DNA of 64,000 nt, from positions 16,785,501 to 16,849,500 of the forward strand of contig CM060838.1 in assembly GCA_030762175.1 (NCBI GenBank). The letters run 5' to 3'. The notes below the pieces were generated by a model. The model saw only the letters and a program-made list of their open reading frames with translations, ran no database searches and was not told the DNA's origin. Position numbers and translations under genes: made by a program. How positions within the stretch are numbered: the first letter of the stretch is position 1; every line of letters starts with the position of its first letter. This document shows positions 25,090 to 37,499 of this stretch, piece after piece. Source of the DNA: Metallyticus violacea (lineage: Eukaryota > Arthropoda > Insecta > Mantodea > Metallyticidae).

Positions 25090-27540
25090 TCTTAATAAAA
25101 TGCAACTTTCTCGTTTTATAATTAATTCACGTGCTCAAGCTGATTCTCGTTCAAGAAAACTACAGAAAACGTGTTAACTTTTAAAACGTCTTTACACAAA
25201 TGCTGGTAATACAGAAGAATCTTTAAAAATACACCGCTAGCACTTTAATATAATAAACATTTATAATAAGTAATTACGTGAACTTCTTATGAAACAGATT
25301 CTGACTAAGAAATAAATACACACAGATTGTATAGTACTACGGCTAGAGAACCCTTATGTGAAATGACAGTTAACGACCTCCGTGCTTGATAAGGTCGAGT
25401 AGCCTTCATCTATTGATCAATAAACTCTCAACAACCTTGAATTTGACGACATTCTTTCAATTGTATTTGCATTAAGTTGGCAATGTTTTAAATTTTGAGA
25501 GACGTGCTGCATTAAGAACTTTGCCTGACCCAACCTAAAGAATGTTTTGCTTCTGTTCAAATGCAAATGGTGCATGACCATTCCTACTTTGTTACACTCC
25601 ATTTATTTATTTATTTGGTGTCTTTCTCCTCGTAATTCACTCTGCATTCCTTTACTTACGTTCCTTGTTAATCTACTTTTTCTTTTTGTGCATTTCCTTT
25701 GACCATTTTAATATAAGAGACAAAAAAATTCGGATTTTCAAATAAAAATATTGATTCTCAGATTAAATCTTCTATCTGATCTAATTTCTATCCAATGACA
25801 AACTGTACCCTATAAACCCAGCATTCTACAGTGACAGCCAAAGAGCATTTTAAGCCATAAGGACATTCAAAATGTCCTCTAAAAATCAGCGATCAAAAGG
25901 GAGTAAAACAAAGATGAGTTTTAATGTTTACATTGACGAAATTCTATGAAAATGTAAAACTTAAGGCAGTTTTATTGAATATAGATTTAATAAATTAATT
26001 AACACGTCATTTGAGAACTTGGGGAGTCCTTATATAAAAATAAATGGGTTTATTATTGAAAATAAAACTACTGAACAAGTTATATCCTTTACTTTTCTAG
26101 ACTTCAAAGTATTCTACACTTCTTATAATTATCTACTATAACATTAACGACACTATTTATAAAAATTTAAAAAATAAATCTAGGAAAAAAAACAAAAATG
26201 AAAACATAAGACTATATCTCTTCCAATATTTCTATTATATGGGGAAGATGATTGGACTCTTAAAGGGGAAAAAGAAAGAATAATACAAACAACAAAAATT
26301 TAATTTCTGGGGAGTTTAAAAGTCGAGAACATAAATGATATAGCAGTGAAAATGCCGGGTATATTTAGAACGAACGGATAATATTAGGATATCAAATAAA
26401 ATTCAGATATAAACCAACTGGAAATAGGAATTTAGCTGGGTCGAAGAAGGGGTGGTTTGACCATCATGGGCCTATATAGCTCAACATGTGATTATAAGAG
26501 AGGTGTTATTCTCAGATCTCATGAATATTTTCAGTTGCAATAATTAATATTTGGCCTGTTTCGTCTTTGGGTTTAACAGCTTTGACATAAAGCGATCCTA
26601 AACACAATAATAATTATTTTATGAAAAAAAAACATTATCAATAAAATAATCTCCAGGGGAGTGCGAAATGAAGATAAAATTACCTCTAAAGCTGAAAAAT
26701 GCGGAAATGGGACCTATTGAGTAATACAACACTTTTTACATCAGTTTTAATGAAAAAATTGTCAACTACATACAAACGCTTCATTACCGATCTATCTATA
26801 AGTAAGCATCCATTTGAGTGTCATATGTCATTCTGTTGAAATGACTTTTCATACGATATGTATCGATTTCAATGAGGCCAGCAATGTTGGTCAAGCATGC
26901 TGGAAGTAATCGTAGTCGTAGTTGTTTATTAATGTAAATCCCAGTGGAGCAAAACTTTTTCATTTAAAATAAAAACTTGTATTTAAATTATATTTATTTT
27001 GCAGTGAACATTTACTCCCCAAAACATTGTTTTAAGAGTATTTACCCTAATGCCCGGTAAGATTAATATAAACGTTGTATAAGGACAAACTACAACTCCA
27101 AAATAGTGAGTTAAAAATAGACCATTGTCCATATAAATAAACATATATTTGATCTTAATATTATTAAGGGAAACATTTATTGTACTTATTAAAGATATAT
27201 TACTTAATATACCGATAAAATATATGTATTATACGACAACCTAAAAGGGGGATTAAAATGCTAGTTAAAAAGAGGAGCATCTTTTCGTGCTAATGCTACC
27301 TAAACTTTAGAACTGGAAGTAATAAGTTCCAAAGAAAATTCATGGATAGTACTCTTCTAAACAAATTATATTAAATAATTTATATTCTTACATAAATAAA
27401 CAAATAAAATTTTCATGATGGAGCATCTCGTAATATACCCAAGTCTTAGCTTTTAATTCTTTTAGGCAGATCCCTAAGAAATGAATAGTTTTTTTAAAAA
27501 CCCAGTACATATACGAAATATAGGAAGTATGCTAATAAAT
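25090..27540. other. AT-rich non-coding DNA
   Basis: No supported gene. An ATTT microsatellite lies at 25600-25617. Between 26.2 and 27.4 kb some A-rich text may be very old retrotransposon, but no motif could be defended. Confidence 0.45.
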
Positions 27541-27549
27541 ATTTTTGAA

Positions 27550-27764
27550 TGATTTAACAGCTCAGGTCATCAGCGTCCCATTCAACTCAGGGCGTGAAAC
27601 GGCCGACAAATTTTGCTCAGAGGCCTCTCTTTCAGGCTTGAGGTTCTTTTTCGTGCCATAAATGTACGACACGGGACCCACGGCTTTACTTCCCTTCCGA
27701 AGGAAGCCATACTTAGGATTTTTACGCCCCGAAAAAAATCCATCGGTCCTGGCCGGGTTCGATC
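27550..27764 (-). mobile_element. SINE-A, head truncated at the B box
   Basis: Reverse copy carrying the full body from AACAGCTCAGGTCATCAGCG to GATCCATCGGTCCTGG-like text, ending abruptly in the B box (GGGTTCGATC) at about 27764. The A box and anticodon region are missing. This fits 5' truncation. A 77-codon frame across it is produced by the SINE itself and is not a gene. Confidence 0.85.
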
Positions 27765-28129
27765 AATAAATAATATGAAAAGTAAATAAAATTTATCAAC
27801 GATAATAACATTCACATGAATTATAGAACCAGGGATAGAAAATTGATAAAATAAATTTTAAGGTAAAGCTTATAGTTAATAGGAAGATGTACTAATAATA
27901 ATATAAAGTCATTCCATAAAAATAGTTAATAGAAAATTTTATATCAAGTTCTAAACAATACCAAAATTATTTGGATTACAGTAGGCTATAAATATATTAT
28001 ATGAAAAACGATTACATTAAGGTTTTCAAGAAAAACGCATTGAATACTTATTAAAAAGGAAAATTGAATTTAGAAATGACTGTTGAAGTAAACATTAATA
28101 TTTTTTTATAAAGCACATATTAGAAAAAC

Positions 28130-28450
28130 TGGCGGAATTTCTTTCTATTACATAAAGATTTTTGAAAATTTAACAGATTAATGCTCTGGGAAATTCATAA
28201 CAAAAGGGTGGTACTATTATACTTAACAAGTCTTTAAATAAACAGACAAGTGAAAAAACCTGTAGAAATTTAAAGGAGTTGGTCTAGGCTACTCCCTATC
28301 ATGAATGATTTTTAATATTTCCACTAACGATGGAATTGAAACTTTGAAAGTAGATACAACTAATACTGTAAAAGTAGAATTAACTTACTGTAAATGACGC
28401 ACAAAGAAGTTTTAAAACAATTTACAATAACACGGAAAAATAATTATTCG
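28130..28450 (+). pseudogene. LINE reverse-transcriptase fossil
   Basis: Across frame changes the plus strand gives NALGNS, then LNKSLNKQTSEKTCRNL and GVGLGYSLS near 28230-28300, then FNIST. This resembles the LINE RT segment with LYKxxxS and GVRQGCSLSP followed by LFNIYI. The catalytic FADD box could not be found downstream. The copy is strongly decayed and its limits are uncertain. It is flanked by two SINE-A insertions. Confidence 0.4.
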
Positions 28451-28813
28451 ATGTCTATAATTTGCTAGACTGCCAACATGAAATAATAGGCATAAATATA
28501 AAAGTGGTAGTTTAAAAAAAAATATGTATAATGGATGTAGAGATTTTTAGCAATAAGATTCTAAAGAAAATTAAAATTAGCTAATAACAAGACTGCACTG
28601 TATGAAATAAATTTTGGGCAACAGGAACAGGGTGCTAAGGAACATAACCTTCCATAGTGACATTTAAAAGATCTGTTAGGATGAGAAAAAGAACGAAGAA
28701 TGGACAATGAATTAATTAATGATAGTGTTAAGAATTTACTAGTATGAAGAAATGACAGAATTACTTAAAACACATACAGCAAATAAGTTGCATAGGATGG
28801 AAGGCGATCATTG

Positions 28814-29111
28814 TCGGTCCTGGTGGTGTAGTGGTTACCATACTTGCCTCCTAAACCCAAGATCGCCAGCTCGAACCCGGCCAGGAGCGATGGATTTTTT
28901 TTGGGTGTAAAAATCCTAAGTATGGATGGCTTCCTTCGGAAGGGAAGTAAAACCGTGGGTCCCGTGTCGTACATTTACGGCACGTAAAAGAACCTCAAGC
29001 CTGAAAGAGAGGCCTCTGAGCAAAATTTGTCGGCCGTTTCACGCCCTGAGTTGAATGGGACGCTGATGACCTGAGATGTTAATGAGCGTCCATAAATAAA
29101 TAAATAAAAAA
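28814..29111 (+). mobile_element. SINE-A, full length with degenerate target duplication
   Basis: Forward copy with an intact head: GGTCCTGGTGGTGTAGTGG (A box), B box AGCTCGAACCCGGCC, and acceptor-stem arms GGTCCTGG and CCAGGAGC. The body follows the family to GAGCGTCCATAAATAAATAA with an A-rich tail. AAGGCGATCATTG at 28801-28813 and AAGGAGATCAGTG at 29112-29124 agree at 11 of 13 bases and are probably the target-site duplication. Confidence 0.9.
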
Positions 29112-29830
29112 AAGGAGATCAGTGCTATAGATAATGCTTGTAATAGTGCTTAGTAAGGGAAACAAAATTTTTGTCTCTATCTCTTAAGAGCTTTCTAAAG
29201 AATAGATATATCTCGAAACATATGGAGACGATATTCTATTTTCTATATGAGTTAACTTATAAATTTAGAATGCCCTAAATGCAGATACTTAGCGTATGTT
29301 TGTTTACATAACCATATTGGGAAAACAAGTTCATAATTAGTGTTGTTTGTGTCAATCTTTATTAATATTCACTCTATGACAATATTCATTGATACAAATC
29401 TATAGTTGAAAATCCAGATTCTTTACATAAAACTTTTCAGATAAATTCCAGTAATGAAAGCATAACAAAGGACATTATTAGTTCTATTTCTGCTTTAATT
29501 ATTATAGTGAGAGCATATAAATTATTATGCCTTAATATATCAAAGCACATGTAACATAGCGTAGAAATTAATTTTTACAGAAAAATAACACTTAAAAATT
29601 ACCCCATTAAATCAATATCTCCAGTTTTCTTTGATACAGGAAGAAGGAATCCTACAGTACACGAAATAGATGCTAGAAATACATGTATTATTTTAAAAAT
29701 TCCAAAATCATGAAAATAAAGAGGGTCTCAGTGGTGACAAAACTCAGTAAAACGTGGTATCTTAGTTGGCGCAATTGACCAAAATACATTTAACAATACT
29801 TCCGTGTTGGTAAAAGCTTGGTATTGCAGG

Positions 29831-30139
29831 TTAAATACGTGCTGCAAATAGATAACATTGAAAAGCTTTGTGCACATGTTTAAAGTTTCTATACCTTTCA
29901 CTTTCAGTGTATAGCCACACAGTGAAACTATTTCTTTTGAAGATATTGCATATGCTTGAATTCTGCTTGACCTGAACCTTCAAGGTCATCAATTCCTTCT
30001 GCAGTACAGCTCCATTAGGCCGGAAGTAAATGACCTCTGCCGGTGAGCAAATCTTCCTTATGTCTTCATTTAATGATATATGGACCCCTTCTGGGTATAG
30101 AGGCCAGTAAACTGTTGCCGCAACAAAACCAGTTTTCAT
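29831..30139 (-). CDS. Possible exon or coding fragment, unidentified
   Basis: The minus strand stays open for 102 codons and its first half has ordinary, non-repetitive composition (for example GFVAATVYWPLYPEG and AEVIYFRPNGAVLQKEL). No family was recognised. A CAACAG acceptor-like site lies near its start, and GAAG/GTTC and TCAG/GTCA donor-like sites follow the composition change. It might be an exon of a gene continuing on the minus strand or a chance frame. Confidence 0.2.
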   Translation of the reverse strand: MKTGFVAATVYWPLYPEGVHISLNEDIRKICSPAEVIYFRPNGAVLQKELMTLKVQVKQNSSICNIFKRNSFTVWLYTESERYRNFKHVHKAFQCYLFAARI

Positions 30140-31185
30140 AATTGCATCCGGACAAATCAGGTTCCATTAACAAAAATATTAAAGACACTTAAGATACCTA
30201 AGCTCTGATAACTTTGTTATTATTGCTCTTCCTTAGAGGGGTATTCAACTGTCTGCTATGGATATGTACATACATACATACATAGTCTACATACTATGGA
30301 TATGTTTCTCTTAACCATATCGACTGCCTGGTCTTCAGAGTCATGGGTACAAAGGACAGAAATTATAACTGACATAATATCCAAATTTGGAAACTTCATG
30401 GAGATTTGCACTTATGTATAAAAATTGTAAATTTTGAGTTCAGAGATCTGTAAGTAGTACAGACTCATTAAACGTATAATATAACAAGTAGTTATATTAG
30501 AAAAAGTCAATATCCGATGTTGTTGGTATGATATAAATAGCTATTATTGCCTATTAAAATAAGTCTATAAACTTCGGGGCGAGCTCTGCACATTTTGAAT
30601 TAATATTATCTAGAAATACTTTGACTTGAGCACGCATCGGAATTCTTAAGCACTTAACATCAGGTTAGATGCAATCAAACTACTAGGACAATACAAACAA
30701 AGCAAGAACACAAGCTTGTATTATCAGGCACCGCATGGTAGGTAAACAAGAACTGATGAGTGACGCGTTGAGGAGAGGACGTGACCCTCCACCACTTATC
30801 TGCAGTCCAATACCAACATTGTGCCCTCCCTATCTATAGTCTACAGCCCAGTGCCAACGTAAATTCATTGCGCTTAAGTTTGGTTTTAGTGCTTAGAAAT
30901 CTGATGCCTAAGGTATTAACAAAGGTGGGTCTATAGGTGAAGCCCTTTACCTACTTAGCTACTTTAATTGCTTAATAGTTTAGAATTTTATTTTCATATT
31001 TATATTCCACTATTCTCACGCGTTCTCAGAATTCAGTCGCTGGGATGGGAATGTTGAATGCACGAGAAAGCGAAATAAGAAATTAATCTTAGCTGTGAAG
31101 CTTTCATTTTTACCTTCAAAGGTAATCGGTTACCATGGCAAAGAGAGGATGTTGAAGCAAGTGGTTTTAATGCGGCTGGAACTAC

Positions 31186-31481
31186 CTGCTTGCAGAGGGC
31201 TTTCGGCCAAGCTTTGATGCTGTTCTCATCCGCATGCCATTTAGAGCTTGAACATATTCTGCTAGCACCCTTGTACACTCTTGAGTAGGTTCAATGAAAT
31301 TTTTGAAACAAAATGACGGTTCTTCAGTTATGAGTATCCCTGATTTTGGGAAACTTTCTTTCACTCTTTGCTTTAGTTTGTGAAATAGTTTAGAATGGGG
31401 TGTTGTAGTACCAGATTTCGCGTTGCTATGTGTGTTGACAAATAATACTTTGCTATAGATTCTTGCTGTTTTTAATTTAAT
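31186..31481 (-). CDS. Possible internal exon, unidentified
   Basis: A minus-strand frame is open for about 98 codons, from just after a stop at 31482-31484 to a stop at 31182-31184. It ends with a strong splice-donor match, AGCAG/GTAGTT, whose exon edge is at 31186. That would remove the in-frame stop, which lies just inside the putative intron. The peptide is of mixed composition (for example FPKSGILITEEPSFCFKNFI and AEYVQALNGMRM). No domain was recognised. The upstream acceptor is not clear. A second frame continues on the same strand to about 31033. It could be an exon, a transposon remnant or chance. Confidence 0.25.
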
Positions 31482-31489
31482 TTATAGAC

Positions 31490-32300
31490 ACTTATCTTTT
31501 TCTCAGTAAAAGAGATTAGCCGCGTGATGTGAAAAAAATACGCGGACTGACTAATAATTCATCTACAGTACTACCCTTTGAAAAAAAAATAGTTAAAAGA
31601 ATAAATAAATAAATAAAAAATTTAAAAATTCATTCATAATATTTCCCTCAAAGCTGTGTAGTCAGTGCAGCAGTTATGTCATATGGCATACACTAAAGAC
31701 GCCGTGTTCCGTTAGTTCTGTTAGCTCTGTGGCAGAGTGTGCAGTGATGCCGTGGTTAAGAACTCAGGTTCGCCTCCCGGCTTGAAACACTTCTTTTTCA
31801 AGTAAAACATATTAGGACAAATTAGTTTTTAATAATGTTTCCGATACACACAAAGCTTTAACGTTAACATATTATATACATAAATATATTATAATAGTAT
31901 TTGTTCTACCTAAATGCAATATACTCCACACGCATTCCCTATATCGAAGGATAAAAGATGCCTTATGGGCACAAATTCAAGAAGTTTGGGAAATTGTAGC
32001 GCCTCTCGTCCACACTGCTGTAGACATCTGATATCATCTATGCACCGAAGCTGGAGGGCAGTTACACGAGCTGAAGGTTCATATATCCGAATTAATTTGT
32101 GTTTATTTTATGTGTTTTCGCTTTTGAAGTTAAATGTTTTTGTCTTTATATTTATCTTATTTGCAGTGTATACGTTAGTTTGTGGTTACGTAATAGGTAA
32201 TGCCATACAACTCAAACGATACGTTAAAATATAATATGATATTAAGGCAACATGATGTTCTACACACACACTTATAAAACACTTATAAAATCAATAATAA
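31490..32300. other. Mostly AT-rich DNA with a weak tRNA-like patch
   Basis: A stretch at 31714-31785 has an A-box-like TTAGCTCTGTGGCAGAGTG and a B-box-like CAGGTTCGCCTCC, perhaps a tRNA-derived repeat. Nothing else is recognised. Confidence 0.35.
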
Positions 32301-32313
32301 AAAATAAAACAAA

Positions 32314-32395
32314 ATTGTTGTGTGGGATTTGAACCCATGATCTTATGCAGAAAAGCAATGCCTTCTAAACCACTCGATCACACTACTATACCTTA
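32314..32395 (-). repeat. tRNA-like sequence (pseudogene or SINE head)
   Basis: On the minus strand a seven-base 5' arm GTAGTGT can pair at six positions with ACACAAC at the 3' end. Between them lie a D-arm-like GATCGAGTGGTTTAGAAGGC and a T-arm GGGTTCAAATCCC. An anticodon arm is not clean, so this is probably a tRNA pseudogene or retroposon head. Confidence 0.45.
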
Positions 32396-32399
32396 ATGT

Positions 32400-33720
32400 T
32401 TTCTTTCCAAATGCTTATCATTTTGACCTTACGATTACAGGGAAAGCGCCCAGTTCAGTGTGCCACTCGCTGCATGCTCGTTGTGAATATAGCGTTTAAG
32501 GGCGTTCCCGAAATTCTCCGATCAACATGTAGAATCTAGGGATGATTTTTAAAGGGTGTACAATGATTATAATTGCTGCTGGTATCTATTGTATAGTATG
32601 TATTTTTGCTTGCCATTTATTATAGTATCATCTCTAACTTATGTTAGTTCATCTGTTAAAAAATGAGGGCACAAACAATGGATTAGACGTTTCTTGAGAG
32701 ACACATTGAAAGCTCATCAGAAAGTATTCCCCATACTGGAATGCTACTGTCAATTGTTTTATATTGATGCATGGGTCTCCGGCAGCATGATCTAGAACTT
32801 GTTCAGTCAAATATACGAGCAATTTTAGGATTTCTTCAAACTGCAGTTTGAGGTATCGCTAATGCTGTCTCTGCAACTAGACGGTACAATGCGAAAATGT
32901 ATGATTCGACTGCTGCTAATTTAGCAATGCTATCTAATTTAGCTGCGTGGCTTTGCGTTCATTTCCATTAGCGTCAGTGCTTGGAGATCAAGACTGCCCA
33001 CTCACCAAATATTCTACACATTTTAGCACTAATCTAACTGTATATAAATCATGACACAAACAGTCTAAACAAATATTTCTGGCAAGAAGACAATTTAAAC
33101 TGTTTTGTTAGCAATTCTGGTCATTTTTAATACGTAACCACAGGGAATTGTCTCCTTTATGTGTTATTTGAATGGGTTAACTATTTATAGAAATTTACGT
33201 CACAACCTACGACTTATGACTTAAAAACAAAATTTGATGCAGGCGCATTGCTCTTCAAGAATCTTCATTGTCTGTGCACCAGAAATGCACCGCAAGTATG
33301 GAATACCACTCTACTTAACTTGCAGACTGAAAATGAAACAATAAACAGCATACTATTTCTGAAGAATTCCTCTGCATTACGATAGCGATAAAAAAAAAAA
33401 AAAAAAACGTTGGAGTCAATTCAATGACAGGAAATTTCGAAAGTTCGGCTTCTTTTTGAATACACTGTAAGTACTGCTTTGTGTCTCTTATTTAACAACG
33501 CGGATCTGACCCACGAAGTTTGTATGGGGATTTAACTTGAAGTCTTTACATTGCAATGCATTTCCTTTGCCTGCTAGACAGTGAGAACGCAATGTAAAAA
33601 TAAACACATAAAGTTTAATATTTAAAAAAAATCACATTCATCTTTATAAAATAATGGAACGGCAAAGAAAAAATATTATTCATCAATTAAACTAAGATGG
33701 CATATAATGTTCTTCAGGGT
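32400..33720. other. Unassigned non-coding DNA
   Basis: No gene or repeat recognised. There is a poly-A run at 33390-33407. Confidence 0.5.
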
Positions 33721-33724
33721 GGTT

Positions 33725-34049
33725 GTTTCTTTTTCATCTTCTATGGCGCTACAACCCGAGATCGGCTCATGGCCGGCTGCAGTGACCTTTGCTTCCTCTA
33801 CTTCCGTCTTACGACTTCGTTGATAGAGGGAAGTATTGCAGGAGGCCCTGCGGTTGCCTATCACCCAACTTTCTAGATCGAAGATCGTCATTACTATATC
33901 AGGCAGCTCCCCAATTGTCCTCACGAGGCTGTGGACCCCGTTCCAGACCTCCCTAACTTAGAAAAATTCCTAAGCAGGTATGGGGAATCGAATCCGGATC
34001 CTCTCGGCCAGCAGTCAGTAACGCTAGCCACTAGACTAAGGCGGCGGTC
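33725..34049 (-). mobile_element. SINE-C, longest copy
   Basis: Reverse copy. On the minus strand: A box TTAGTCTAGTGGCTAGCG, B box GGATTCGATTCCCC, CTTAGGAATTTTTCTAAG, GGAGGTCTGGAACGGGG, GGGGAGCTGCCTGA, GATAGGCAACCGC, CGAAGTCGTAAGACGGAAGT and a 3' end CGGGTTGTAGCGCCATAGAAG. GGGTGGTT occurs on both sides (33717-33724 and 34050-34057), a likely 8 bp target-site duplication. An 82-codon minus-strand frame inside is accidental. Confidence 0.85.
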
Positions 34050-34059
34050 GGGTGGTTAT

Positions 34060-35617
34060 TAAGTTATTAATATCGAACATCTTTAGACAGCCTTACATTT
34101 TCATCATGTCCTGTTTTGTTATAATCTCCTAACAAGGAACTTTAATAGGGGTTGAAGAAACGAAGGTTTTTAAAGTCTCATTAAAATAATAATTATATCA
34201 TCGTCAATTTTGGATGAAATTTTCTTTTTAAAACTTCTTTTAAAAATGCAAATCTTTAGTTGGAATGCCAGGACTATATTTTCTCGTTGTACTTTTCACT
34301 GACGCTTCAACAAAAGTTTAATCGCGACAGACGAAACAACGCCAAATAAAGTACCGAACTAAGCCTTGAGAGAAGGTATTGTGCTTGTCAAGGTACTTCA
34401 CGGAAGTTGGAGCGACCTCAAGTGGGAGATGGAAGATCATATCAGACGGCATTTAGCGTTAAGACCTTTGGGATCTGAGTCATTTACAAACACCGCTCGG
34501 CATTGTTTTATAAGTACCAGTAATCATGCTATCGCCATTCTTCTTCCTTTCGTTCTTTCATTCTAAGCCAAAATGTCTTATGTTTGTTACGCCTTGGTAC
34601 ACATACTTTGTACTTCCTTGTTTACTAAAGCGTATAGATCGCTGAGAGAATCGTTGAATACTTACGAGCGCTTGAGGATCCTAAATGAAGTCAGTTCAAG
34701 CTGCATGACTATAGAAAGCTGCTGATAACAAAAGGAAATGTTTTATCAAATTACATTCTTGTTCGGAGAAACAAATACAACATGATCTAATACTTAAAAG
34801 ACAAGCCATTGTCCTAAAATAATATCATCAGATAGACATGAAGAATGTGGTGATGTGCTCACGAGTCTGAAGCTATCAAAACCAATACTACCCTCCAACA
34901 GTGGGAATACACTCTGAAGATCTTTACCTCAACTTATTAAAGTTGCAGATCGAATGAGGGTTCTCTAGTTCACAAGCATCTGCTCTTGCAGCTAGTGCAG
35001 GACACATGTGAGTACTGTGTATTTTGAAATCACATCGGCAACTTCGCCCTGTCCTGTTTATATACCTTCACAAATTTTTGGTTAAATATAAATATAGCAG
35101 GAGTTTTACTATCCGATTTCACATGGACTAACCCAAAAGTACAAAAGAAGCAGCAAACAAGAACTCAATAATAATGATTCACTTTTACTTGACGCCAGTA
35201 TTATACAGAGTGCGACAAACAAATCAAATATGATCAACAATTTCCGTTAGTTATGATGGTATCATTTACAGCGAAAGTTTCATAGTTAGTGCAGTACTGG
35301 TCCTTTAGAAATTTAATGCCATACTTTTGAAATTTGTGCATCATTCATATCAAAATTATTGTTAAAAGACTCCTTTACAGTCTCTGATATTATTGCCTTG
35401 TAGTTTATAAACACTCCCTATAAAAGAGGAAAATGAACCTGTCTGTATTCATCATTCGTCAGTTAGTAGGGCGATGGTAGTCAAATTCAAGTCTCCCAGC
35501 CTTTTCTTCAGTCCAAGAACCTTCGAGCTTGTGATTCTCCAGCTATTTAGCATAAAAACATAAAGAATTGAAACAGTCTGGAAAATTAATGAAAACGACT
35601 TTGCAGAAATAAGTAAA

Positions 35618-35620
<3 letters not shown>
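34060..35620. other. Unassigned non-coding DNA
   Basis: Nothing recognised. Short open frames here have no visible domain. Confidence 0.5.

Positions 35621-35621
<1 letters not shown>

Positions 35622-35667
<46 letters not shown>
35622..35667. repeat. (AT)n microsatellite
   Basis: A pure alternating AT run of about 45 bp. Confidence 0.98.
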
Positions 35668-35669
<2 letters not shown>

Positions 35670-36600
35670 TAGGAAGAAAGATGAAAGTGTACATGAAAAG
35701 AGAGAACGAAATTAAACCTGTACTAATAATGAAGTTGTAGAAGGAAGCTGTGTGACGTTAAATCTACATACTTTGCTTAGCGCGTGTTTACATTGCTGAG
35801 AGTCCCTTGGGCAGAGCAATTTCCAGACTTCTGGCCTGTAAAACCAGAATCTCGAGCTCCCCATTTCCTGCGCAACGCTCTTTCCCATACTTTGTATTAA
35901 ATGGATATGTTCACGCTTTCTATTTATTAAGAGAAACTTTTACTAGCTTTAAGTTTTTATTTTGCAACAAACTCCTAAATCTTTGAGTTCAAAAATATGG
36001 TTTATTGCTATTTTGTTATAATGTACTTAAATCACAGAGAATTGGCAGAAAAGCAATATGATGTTTAAAATGCACGATATTTTATATGTTCAATCAATAT
36101 TGTTTTTAGAATGGATTAATAAGATTTCTTAAGTTCTCTTTGAGAAACTGTTGGATTCTCTTCAAGTTTGAGTTCTGTAACGCATTCGGCCGCTTTGTTT
36201 TCGCAACAATGTTGTAGAAGCCATTGCTGCAGCGATAAACTGAATATGAATTGAATAAGTTCGCGCTCTGATGCTCTTTTCGTTCTATTTACATAGGTTG
36301 TTATTTTAAGCATTTTTTCAATCTATAAATATGGAATCAAAAATTCTTGAACAGTTACGCTTGAGACCTCCTGGAACATGACAATTAAAAGAAAACTAGT
36401 TCAGGACATTTCATAAAGAATTATTTAAATATATTTCCTAAGTAACGAAATGAGTTCTAGAAATTAAAATATGTTTGGGCACTTATAAAACAAGCATCAT
36501 TAGCAAGCAGAACTAGTCTTCATATGAGAGAAGGTAATAATTTTAAACTGAACAACAGCAGAAATGTAAACAACACCCAAATTGCTGAATCAGAACAGCA
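35670..36600. other. Unassigned non-coding DNA
   Basis: Nothing recognised. Confidence 0.5.
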
Positions 36601-36602
36601 GA

Positions 36603-36792
36603 GTCGGTTCTGTGCACTTGCTTCCTAAACTAAAGATCTGGGTTCAATTCCGGCGAGGGTTGTCTTAGACTTGCGCCACGTAAAAGAACCTCATGCCTGA
36701 AAGAAGAGGTGTCTGAGCAAAATTTTTCAGCCGTTTGACCTCCTAATTGAATGGGATACTAACGACAGGGCTGTTAAAAAGAGTCTTTAAAT
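36603..36792 (+). mobile_element. Diverged SINE-A with internal deletion
   Basis: A degraded head (GGTTC...CTTGCTTCCTAAACTAAAGA, B box GGGTTCAATTCCGG) is followed by a shortened body in which the segment around the family's CCTTCGGAAGG is missing. It resumes at CACGTAAAAGAACCTCATGC and ends GGGCTGTTAAAAAGAGTCTTTAA. It is the most diverged copy carrying a head in the window, so likely old. Confidence 0.7.
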
Positions 36793-37179
36793 GTATCAGA
36801 TAATAATTAAAGCAGTGTCGCGGTTAAATACACCAATGAGCAAAGAATATTGTCGAGTCCTACTTTTTAAAATAGAAATCTTATCTTAATTGTTCGTAAG
36901 TTTTGTAGACATTTTCAAACTGTAATAACGCAACATATAAAATAACAGAATTTTAGGGAAATGAGGACTTAACTGGGAAAAACTAATTATAAGACGAAGT
37001 TTAATTGAAGAATTAATAATATATGAACACACTTGAAATTTCAAACGATGTCTACAGGCTCAGCAAACAAACTGTTTTCAACACTTGAAGTGTTCCATTG
37101 AGGAATAGCAAACAATAGTATTCTCGGCGCATCCCTTGTGGGAAGGTGCGGTCGATTCTTGTCTTCGTATATCAAGAAG

Positions 37180-37490
37180 ATTCAGTAATAATTAAAGGAT
37201 ACAGTGAACTTAAAGAGCACGCCAATCATATGAGACGCGAAATGCAAGACAAATGCTGTGCAAATTCTGGCAGTTTGCTTGACAGTCACTAGGAATTTGT
37301 AAATTTCTGTAAATTTGATATCTTCAAGATATGTTAACAGTGAGTGTAACTTTCTCCCTGTGAAGTGCCAGACGACTTGAAGCATGAATGTAGATAATGT
37401 TAATTGTAATGACAATGTTCTAATTTGAAAATTAGCTAATTAACCAACACAATTTAATCCGTTTAAATTACCAAGAATTTTTAAAAATGT
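37180..37490. repeat. Unclassified dispersed repeat, copy 2
   Basis: This shares ordered blocks with 24.33-24.78 kb, including AACTTAAAGAGCACGCCA, GGCAGTTTGCTTGACAGTCAC, CTTTCTCCCTG, TTTGAAAATTAGCTA, TTTAAATTACCAAGA and CATAAAGAC. The family is unknown. The 77-codon minus-strand frame in it does not match the frame in the other copy at protein level. Confidence 0.5.
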
Positions 37491-37499
37491 TTTCATAAA

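Noticed and set aside
28801..28885. tRNA gene calls at the heads of SINE-A copies
   Set aside because: The cloverleaf-like head is continuous with a conserved non-tRNA body and recurs at many loci, so these are SINE heads, not tRNA genes.
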